Assembly: GCA_025922795.1 (NCBI GenBank)
Contig: JAICHC010000281.1
Coordinates: forward strand, 1-5,059
Source of the DNA: Candidatus Binatia bacterium
GTDB lineage: Bacteria > Desulfobacterota_B > Binatia > UBA9968
Direction of reading: 5' to 3'
Length of the DNA: 5,059 bases
Shown here: positions 1 through 5,059 of the stretch, piece after piece
Layout: every line of letters starts with the position of its first letter
Numbering within the stretch: position 1 is the stretch's first letter
Program-made: the position numbers and the translations under genes
Notes under the pieces: model-generated
Seen by the model: the letters and a program-made list of their open reading frames with translations, nothing else
What the model was told of the DNA's origin: nothing
The model's database searches: none

Positions 1-1203
1 GTATTGGAGGAGGGACACGACCGATAACACCGTCAGAGCCAAGGGCGCGAGGGTGCCGAGCCAGCGACGATTTTGCAAGAGAAATGCGAGTGCTACCCCT
101 ACCAAGAAGACACAATACGGATAGGCGATGATGGTATAGCGCACATTGAAGGTGAAGTGCGTGACGGTGGTGAGTAAGACGACGCCAGCCAGAGTGCCGC
201 CCAATCCCAGCAGGCAAAGCCAGAGCGAGGGTGGATCATCGGAGGTCAAGAGGACCCATGCGCCAAGTATCAACAAGGAGCCCCAGATAACGCCCACCGC
301 CAAGATAGACGGTAAGAAGCGCAGCAGATAGCTGACGTGACGATTTTCGTGCAGTTCGGTGACGCTAGGGCCGAGGGAAAATCCAGCCCCATACGCATAA
401 ACGGCATAGGGTATGCCTTGCCATCCGATTTTGATCCGCTCTTTTCTAAGCCGGCTTCCTTGGGTGGCCGTGGTCACCTGAGGGGTGTTCAAAGAGAGCT
501 TGTAAAAAAAAGTCTTGGTCCATGGAAGGGTGACCGGAAAAGCCAGGATGGCTGCGATCAGGCCACAGGCTATGACGGTGAGGAGGGCGCGCCGGTGGAA
601 CAGTAGCAGCCAGAGGGCGTGAACCATCACGTTCAACACCATAAAGATGTGAAAAAATAAACCGAAAACCGTCCCCAATACATAGAGAATCCACCAGATC
701 GCTTTACCTCGTTCAAGCGCTTTCAAGAGAAAAAGAGTACTCAATAAGGCGGCGAACAGCAGGGGTGTATACATCCGTGCTTCTTGGCTGTACCAGATGT
801 GAAACGGGGAGATGGCGATAACGAATAAGGCGCAGAGAGCGGCGGGCCGTGAGAACAGGTAATGGGCGAGCCAGTAAACGAGCGGTAGGGTGCCAATCCC
901 AAAGAGCGCGCTGGGGAGACGGAGAAAAAAGTCAGAATCGTGAATCTGCAAAAAGGCGTGATTGATCAGAAAGGATAACGGATTGTGGAAGGTCCGCTCA
1001 GCTCGGCGCGCCAGAACCTCTGTAATACTCTCCCCACTCGATACAAAGTACTGAATACCTTCGTCGGACCAGAGACTTTGGCCGTCGAGGTTGTAGAGGC
1101 GCAGACAGATGCCGACCAGCATCAAGGCGACAAAGCAAATGCGTGCAGACACCGAGGGGTCGGACGAGACGGAAGATGACAAGCGCAAAGAGGTTGGAGA
1201 CAT
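1..1203 (-). CDS. GT39/PMT-type membrane glycosyltransferase, C-terminus cut by window edge
   Basis: Reading the minus strand from an ATG at 1203 gives 401 codons with no stop to position 1, so the gene runs off the left edge. The protein is strongly hydrophobic, with a first membrane helix near residues 21-37 and further helices near 92-112, 118-138, 143-162, 168-200, 207-223, 292-318, 327-346, 357-377 and 382-400. After the first helix comes SLWSDEGIQ (residues 43-51); an acidic DE pair (D47, E48) in the first periplasmic loop is the hallmark of the PMT/ArnT/GT39 fold. The stretch SPFHIWYSQEARMY (132-145) and NVRY (353-356) are also typical of bacterial family members. These enzymes use polyprenyl-phosphate sugars and act on the periplasmic side of the inner membrane; donor and acceptor cannot be read here. 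An in-frame stop lies just upstream (1213-1215), limiting the start choice, but no good Shine-Dalgarno precedes the ATG. It lies 28 bases after the sulfotransferase gene. Confidence 0.88.
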   Translation of the reverse strand, partial: MSPTSLRLSSSVSSDPSVSARICFVALMLVGICLRLYNLDGQSLWSDEGIQYFVSSGESITEVLARRAERTFHNPLSFLINHAFLQIHDSDFFLRLPSALFGIGTLPLVYWLAHYLFSRPAALCALFVIAISPFHIWYSQEARMYTPLLFAALLSTLFLLKALERGKAIWWILYVLGTVFGLFFHIFMVLNVMVHALWLLLFHRRALLTVIACGLIAAILAFPVTLPWTKTFFYKLSLNTPQVTTATQGSRLRKERIKIGWQGIPYAVYAYGAGFSLGPSVTELHENRHVSYLLRFLPSILAVGVIWGSLLILGAWVLLTSDDPPSLWLCLLGLGGTLAGVVLLTTVTHFTFNVRYTIIAYPYCVFLVGVALAFLLQNRRWLGTLAPLALTVLSVVSLLQY

Positions 1204-1231
1204 ATCACATCGCTAAGCAAAGAGTGGACGT

Positions 1232-2083
1232 TTAAATGAGCGGGGTGAGCTCATCTAGCTGAATATGGGCGATCTTTTGGTTAATATACAGTCGTTGATC
1301 GGCGTCAAAGAGACGATAGAATTTTTTTTGGTTGACGTTCTCAATCGCGGTTGGAGCCGATTGCTTCCAGGTTTCATGTGGGAGGACCAATGCCGCCGTA
1401 GTGGCGCGGAAGCCATCCAGCATTTGGGAGACAAACGGCAACCCGATGAATTGGCAGAGTTGGGTAAGTACGCGCTCAGGGGCGTCGACGAGGTGCTCGT
1501 ATCTCACGATGCAGTGGTCGGTTGAGCGAACGTATAGCTGCGTCAACGCAATACTGTGGAGCCACCGTTCGATCAGATGATCCAAGTCGTTCGCGTACCT
1601 GTGCCGCCAGCTGTCGGGATGGTCATTGACCGTCTCATATAATGAGGCGATGACGTCTGCTCCGTTGCGGATTACATGGATGAATTTAGCATGGGGCACC
1701 AGGGCGCTAATCGCATCAATATAATCCAAGTGTCGCGGCGTTTTTTCCAGCCAGGCCTGTTTGTGTTGCTCGCGGGCGACGGTATCGAGAACGGTGGTAA
1801 ACGCACGGGCATACTGCCGAGGCGTCACGGCGAAGCGCGGCAAACACGTGCGCAGTTCCGGACGTCCGAGTAAATCGAGCAACCGTGTGAACTGAGCCCG
1901 AGCGCGGAGCGAAGCTAAGCCAAGGCGCCGTAGGATGGGACGAGCGGAAATAACGCGCGTGAAAAAGTGTGATTCGGGAAACGAGGTGACCTGCGGATGA
2001 GCGGCGATCAGACTCTGGAGGAGTGTTGTTCCGGAGCGCGGGCAGCCGACTAAAAAGAACCGTTTAATAGGCACTGCTGGCAT
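1232..2083 (-). CDS. Sulfotransferase family protein (PAPS-dependent type)
   Basis: This 283-residue cytosolic protein has the full signature of the sulfotransferase P-loop fold. The 5'-phosphosulfate loop is GCPRSGTT at residues 13-20, preceded by a hydrophobic strand (FFLV) and followed by a helix. A PESHFF segment (36-41) and EKTPRH (113-118) resemble the Sulfotransfer_3 type family. The 3'-phosphate-binding motif is seen in HVIRNGADVIAS (136-147), with R139 and S147 the expected contacts. RYEHLVDAPERVL (194-206) followed by CQFIGLP is the usual C-terminal signature. Length is normal and the gene looks intact. Family members transfer sulfate from PAPS to a hydroxyl or amine; in this setting a sugar on a lipid-linked glycan is the likely acceptor, which is inference. 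The ATG at 2083 has an AGGA at 2091-2094, seven bases upstream. The gene follows the glycosyltransferase stop by 30 bases and precedes the GT39 gene by 28. Confidence 0.92.
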   Translation of the reverse strand: MPAVPIKRFFLVGCPRSGTTLLQSLIAAHPQVTSFPESHFFTRVISARPILRRLGLASLRARAQFTRLLDLLGRPELRTCLPRFAVTPRQYARAFTTVLDTVAREQHKQAWLEKTPRHLDYIDAISALVPHAKFIHVIRNGADVIASLYETVNDHPDSWRHRYANDLDHLIERWLHSIALTQLYVRSTDHCIVRYEHLVDAPERVLTQLCQFIGLPFVSQMLDGFRATTAALVLPHETWKQSAPTAIENVNQKKFYRLFDADQRLYINQKIAHIQLDELTPLI

Positions 2084-2090
2084 ACTGCTA

Positions 2091-2094
2091 TCCT
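2091..2094 (-). promoter_or_regulatory. Ribosome binding site of the sulfotransferase gene
   Basis: The minus strand reads AGGA, then seven bases, then the ATG at 2083. Another ATG at 2100 is out of frame with the sulfotransferase, so this site supports the 2083 start. Confidence 0.6.
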
Positions 2095-2113
2095 AATCAT
2101 GCCACCATTAGCA

Positions 2114-3280
2114 TCATGCAACTACATACGGTTTCAAGACGCGTTCGTAGACCTCAAGAGTCGACGCGGAGGTTTGCTTCCAGCTAAAGTGTTTCTCACC
2201 ATAATCCCGAATAGATTGGCATACATGCGGTTGGGGATAAAGCTCGCGGTAGAACTGACTAATCTTAGCTGCGAGGTCTTTGGCATTACCGGTTTCAAAC
2301 AAATAGCCGTGCAGCCCGGGTTGCACCGCCATTGGAAACGATCCGACATTGGACGCAATGACGGGCACCCCGAAGCGATACGTCAGAAAGAGCACCCCAC
2401 TTTGGAAATCGCCCTCTAGATACGGGAAAATCGTCACATCGGCAGATTTGAAAAAGAGTTCAATTTCATCTTCAGGAAGGTGATCGTCGTGGAAGGTGAC
2501 CCGGTCCTGCAGGTTTCTAGTCTCGACCAATTGTTTTAGGGTTTGCAGGTAATTGGAGTTGACTTTTCGCAACGCCTGTCCAGCAATCAGAACCTGCACG
2601 GGACGCAGGTGGCTCGGCAAATAGTCAAGCGCTTCAAGCGCAATTTCATAGCCCTTGTACGGTCGAATGCGACCAAATAACAAGAGCACATGCGCAGAAG
2701 GGTCAAGCCCCAGCCGCTCGCGCGCTTCGTATTGGCTGATCGAGGTTTGCCGCGATAACGAATTGAGGCCACGTTGCACCACACTAATTTTTTCAGGCGC
2801 GAGATGATAGCGCTGGATTAACTTGTTTTTGAGGTCAGGGGTGTGACAGATAATGTGATGGACGTTTTGATAGAGGATTCTATGCAAAATATATTTGCAT
2901 GCATTCGCCCTACCCTTTCGTTGAACGTTGTGCGCCGTGTAAATAACCGATTTGCCAAACCACTTCGGAAGATACACAAAGATCAGCAGTTCCAGCAAGA
3001 GAAATCGAAAAAACTGAATGTGGATAATGTCCGCGCGACTCTGCCTCAGATGATTGATCCAGCGAACATAGTATTGGGTCAGCCTCGATATCTTAACCCA
3101 GCTTGGCACATCGGTGTCCGTTGAGCCTCGAATGTTATAGAAGGTGACAGGCGATGGGTAGGCCGAGTGTTCATAATCATTGCCACCTAGGAGGTCGATG
3201 TGCAGGCCCAAACGAGACAAGGCTTGGACAAGCGAAAAAATATAATCCGCATTATCACCGGCTATGATACACACCTTCAT
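2114..3280 (-). CDS. GT4-type glycosyltransferase (GT-B fold)
   Basis: With the ATG at 3280 the protein has 388 residues, normal for this family. The N-terminus MKVCIIAGDNADYIFSLVQA is the usual first strand and glycine loop of a GT-B enzyme. ADIIHIQF (83-90) and TAHNV (115-119) are typical N-domain acceptor-side motifs. The C-domain starts near residue 196, with LLLFGRIRPYKGYE (199-212), where R204 and K209 match the residues that bind the donor diphosphate. DVTIFPY (281-287) and QSGVLFLTYRFGVPVIASNVG (from 293) form the nucleotide-sugar pocket. The glutamates of the classic EX7E motif are not evident; the protein has the SGV variant instead. The enzyme should act in the cytoplasm and add a sugar from a nucleotide donor to a growing lipid-linked glycan; donor and linkage cannot be told. 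The frame opens further to a TTG at 3340, but those 20 extra residues look unlike the family, and the 3280 start has AGAGGAA upstream. Confidence 0.92.
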   Translation of the reverse strand: MKVCIIAGDNADYIFSLVQALSRLGLHIDLLGGNDYEHSAYPSPVTFYNIRGSTDTDVPSWVKISRLTQYYVRWINHLRQSRADIIHIQFFRFLLLELLIFVYLPKWFGKSVIYTAHNVQRKGRANACKYILHRILYQNVHHIICHTPDLKNKLIQRYHLAPEKISVVQRGLNSLSRQTSISQYEARERLGLDPSAHVLLLFGRIRPYKGYEIALEALDYLPSHLRPVQVLIAGQALRKVNSNYLQTLKQLVETRNLQDRVTFHDDHLPEDEIELFFKSADVTIFPYLEGDFQSGVLFLTYRFGVPVIASNVGSFPMAVQPGLHGYLFETGNAKDLAAKISQFYRELYPQPHVCQSIRDYGEKHFSWKQTSASTLEVYERVLKPYVVA

Positions 3281-3366
3281 GAGATCGGTTCCTCTATCCG
3301 GACACGGCTTCGACCCGTTGAGCTTTTTGGGGCACGTCAATCATCTCTCATCGGCATTCGTCGCCG
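3281..3366 (-). other. Longest intergenic gap in the cluster (86 bases)
   Basis: This is the gap between the O-antigen ligase-like gene and the glycosyltransferase. Apart from the ribosome binding site near its downstream end, I see nothing firm. A short CGGC/GCCG inverted pair near the upstream end has only four base pairs and no T-run, so it is not a convincing terminator. No clear -35/-10 pair with correct spacing is visible. Read-through within one operon is the simplest view. Confidence 0.4.
3289..3295 (-). promoter_or_regulatory. Ribosome binding site deciding the GT4 start
   Basis: The minus strand reads AGAGGAA followed by eight bases and then the ATG at 3280. It favours this start over the upstream in-frame TTG at 3340 and fits the expected beta-strand N-terminus MKVCIIAG. 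Confidence 0.55.
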
Positions 3367-4827
3367 TTAAGACACCTGTTGGGCACGGTCGCGTTTCATC
3401 AATGAGAAACTCGTGGGAGAGGGGACACGGCGCAATCCCGCTACCCCAGCCAAAGCGCCCATGCACGCAAAAATATAGACGTGGCTAAGTGCTGGAACAT
3501 AGAGCATGGTGCTGGTGAGCCCAGGGACCAAGTAGGCCACCCAAATAGATACCATGCAGATGCCGACCCAGCGATCCTGCAGCCATCGGCCTTCGCGGTA
3601 TTGCTGCAAGCCCGTGCGAATGATCGTGGTTACGATTGCCAAGTAGGAAAAGAGGCCCACGATCCCGAGTTCGACAAAGAACGCTAAAAAACAATTGTGG
3701 GAGGAGGTCTCGCTCTTGATGCCCATGACGTAGATATGCTGGGTACCCAGTAGCTGGCGGACATTGAGGAAACCAATCCCTAGAATCGGGTGCTTGGTAC
3801 CCTCTTGAAGTTGAAGGAGCCACGCCCCAAGGCGGGCGTATATGGGGTTGATATTGGCGATGCGGTCGGTCACGATCTCGGCCGGGACAACAGCCTGAAA
3901 GGCGATCAACATGCCAGGCAAGAGCAATAAAATCAAGCCAATTGACCCAAGCTTGAGTCCGCGGCTGAGATACGGACGAGCCATGAGGAGCAAAACTGTA
4001 ACCCCGCACATAAAGCCAAGCCAGTTCGAGCGAGTCCAGGTAACCAAAATGCCGAGCGGCGCCAAGATGAGCACACTCCACCGGACAGCCAAGCGCAGGG
4101 TGTCCCAGTCAAAGCTCAGTCGCATATGTGCCAGTAATGTCATAAAGAACACCGCCATCATAACGGCTGAAAAGTGGTTGCGGGTGACAAATGGTCCCTT
4201 GATGCGGTAGGTTAGATCGGTATGGAGAGCACGCTCGACGAGCGCAATGCATACGACATAGAGTCCCAAGCCAATGAGCATCCAGAGAAACTGCTGAAAC
4301 CGCGCCTCGCTCGATATAAACCGCCGAGTGGTGGCGTAAGCCAGAAAAGGCACGATGAAGGCATCGAGGGCGACCTTAAGCCCGTTGGCCACCCTACCGG
4401 ACTGTAAAATGATATTGACGACGAGGAGGACCGAAAAAATAATCATCCAGAACTCAGTCCGATCCAGCGGGAGGAACTGCCGGTTGCGGTAGATTTTTTC
4501 GACTAACAACAAGAGGGCGAGCGTGCAAAAGAGGAGGCGCGTGGGCTCCAGAACATCTTTTGGCTTGATCGATGTGGAATCGTGGAGATAACCGCTCGGT
4601 TCGCGATTGCGCCGATTTTGTTCGAATTGGATCCGTTCAATATGGTTTAATTCCATCTGAGGCGTAAACAGCGGATTGCGCGATGGATTCTGAATCATAT
4701 TCACCGCAACCGGCGCGATTAACAGCCAGATGAGCAGGACCACGAAACCGCGTTCGATCAGGAAATAAAATAGGATGGGCACCCAGATGACGACACATAA
4801 AATGAGTAGAGTAGATAGCATAGACAC
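3367..4827 (-). CDS. O-antigen ligase/polymerase family membrane protein (Wzy_C type)
   Basis: This is a 486-residue polytopic membrane protein; family members usually have about 400-500 residues and 10-12 helices. Hydrophobic segments lie near 5-42 (probably two), 97-110, 126-142, 152-165, 178-198, 216-234, 250-264, 268-284, 291-311, 384-402 and 420-465. Family motifs are GPFVTRNHFSAVM (211-223), TRSNWLGF (265-272, R266) and, after the large periplasmic loop at about 312-380, HPILGIGF (346-353) and SSHNCFLAFFVELGIVGL (375-392, H377). The conserved Arg and His are those implicated in glycan transfer in WaaL/Wzy enzymes. It should transfer or polymerise undecaprenyl-linked glycan at the periplasmic face; sequence alone cannot separate ligase from polymerase. 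A hydrophilic stretch at about 44-95 between early helices is notable. The first codon given is GTG at 4827; an ATG two codons on (4821) has GAAG five bases upstream and is an equally good start. The flippase-like gene stops 17 bases before the GTG. Confidence 0.92.
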   Translation of the reverse strand: MSMLSTLLILCVVIWVPILFYFLIERGFVVLLIWLLIAPVAVNMIQNPSRNPLFTPQMELNHIERIQFEQNRRNREPSGYLHDSTSIKPKDVLEPTRLLFCTLALLLLVEKIYRNRQFLPLDRTEFWMIIFSVLLVVNIILQSGRVANGLKVALDAFIVPFLAYATTRRFISSEARFQQFLWMLIGLGLYVVCIALVERALHTDLTYRIKGPFVTRNHFSAVMMAVFFMTLLAHMRLSFDWDTLRLAVRWSVLILAPLGILVTWTRSNWLGFMCGVTVLLLMARPYLSRGLKLGSIGLILLLLPGMLIAFQAVVPAEIVTDRIANINPIYARLGAWLLQLQEGTKHPILGIGFLNVRQLLGTQHIYVMGIKSETSSHNCFLAFFVELGIVGLFSYLAIVTTIIRTGLQQYREGRWLQDRWVGICMVSIWVAYLVPGLTSTMLYVPALSHVYIFACMGALAGVAGLRRVPSPTSFSLMKRDRAQQVS

Positions 4828-4844
4828 TTCAGCATCGCTAAAAT

Positions 4845-5059
4845 TTAAGTTCTCAATTGAAATACGCTACGGCGCAGCCGATTGATGACGAGTTGATCCT
4901 CGTCATCCCAGCCAAACAGGGTTAACAGACCCGCATAGAGGATGAGTCCACCTCCCATCATCGCAAGTTTGCCCCAGTCCTCAAGTTGAGTCATCTGCGA
5001 CAGCTTCCACACTGCTCCACCCGCGACGGCACCCGCGATTAGTGTCTTTAGCGTGCCCA
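4845..5059 (-). CDS. C-terminal end of a probable polysaccharide flippase (Wzx/MurJ-like)
   Basis: Only the last 71 codons plus two bases are inside the window; the gene enters from the right edge and ends at a TAA at 4845-4847. The visible part starts GTLKTLIAGAVAGGAVWKL, a glycine/alanine-rich membrane helix, then a short polar link (SQMTQLEDWGK), a second helix (LAMMGGGLILYAGLLTLFGW) and an acidic then basic cytoplasmic tail (DDEDQLVINRLRRSVFQLRT). Two final helices and a charged tail mentioning an I-x-R-L-R-R type stretch resemble the ends of oligosaccharide flippases of the MATE/MOP superfamily, which move lipid-linked sugar units across the inner membrane. The position just before an O-antigen ligase-like gene supports this. 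The bulk of the protein is not visible, so another multi-pass membrane protein of the cluster cannot be excluded. Confidence 0.65.
   Translation of the reverse strand, partial: GTLKTLIAGAVAGGAVWKLSQMTQLEDWGKLAMMGGGLILYAGLLTLFGWDDEDQLVINRLRRSVFQLRT

Noticed and set aside
446..694. An 82-codon open frame on the minus strand
   Set aside because: It overlaps the GT39-type gene in another frame. The overlapping frame encodes a continuous membrane protein across the whole region, so this is a shadow.
2099..2419. A 106-codon plus-strand open frame
   Set aside because: It is antisense to the well-supported glycosyltransferase gene, has no recognisable motif, and no promoter or ribosome site argues for it.
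2882..2900. Inverted repeat ATGCAAA-ATATA-TTTGCAT, resembling an operator
   Set aside because: It lies deep inside the glycosyltransferase coding region, where the codons for NACKYILH account for it, and there is no second copy or nearby promoter. Chance is the simplest explanation.
3281..3340. Upstream TTG start adding 20 residues to the glycosyltransferase
   Set aside because: The added residues (Pro, Cys and Lys rich) do not resemble the family N-terminus, and the ATG at 3280 has a purine-rich site at a good distance and begins directly at the expected first beta strand.
3485..4081. A 198-codon open frame on the minus strand
   Set aside because: It lies wholly inside the O-antigen ligase-like gene in another frame. 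Its translation is rich in Arg, Pro, His and Trp with no family motif, whereas the overlapping frame carries clear membrane helices and conserved motifs.

Overview
This window is a stretch of a bacterial polysaccharide biosynthesis locus. All five genes I can support lie on the minus strand and read from high to low coordinates. In transcription order they are: the C-terminal end of a membrane protein that looks like a polysaccharide flippase (cut by the right edge), an O-antigen ligase/polymerase-type membrane protein, a GT4-type cytosolic glycosyltransferase, a PAPS-dependent-type sulfotransferase, and a GT39/PMT-type polyprenyl-phosphate-sugar glycosyltransferase (cut by the left edge). Gaps between genes are short (17-23, 86, 30 and 28 bases), so a single operon is likely. 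I see no convincing promoter, terminator, RNA gene, mobile element or CRISPR array.

Region by region: 1-1203 is the GT39-type integral membrane enzyme, open across all 401 codons to the window edge; 1232-2083 is the sulfotransferase; 2114-3280 is the GT4 glycosyltransferase; 3281-3366 is the only sizeable gap; 3367-4827 is the O-antigen ligase-like protein; 4845-5059 is the end of the flippase-like gene. No stretch above 300 bases lacks a gene.

How they could work together (inference): sugars are added to a lipid carrier in the cytoplasm by GT4-type enzymes, a sulfate group may be added by the sulfotransferase, the flippase moves the lipid-linked unit across the inner membrane, and the O-antigen ligase-like protein polymerises it or transfers it to an acceptor. 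The GT39-type enzyme could add a further sugar on the periplasmic side from a polyprenyl-phosphate donor. This matches a Wzx/Wzy-type pathway for O-antigen, capsule or exopolysaccharide, possibly a sulfated one.

Organism: base composition is moderate (slightly above half GC by eye) and the gene set fits a Gram-negative bacterium. The sequence does not settle the phylum. The genes are recognisable families in an ordinary arrangement; the sulfotransferase inside the cluster is the most interesting element, and I do not see a clearly new system.
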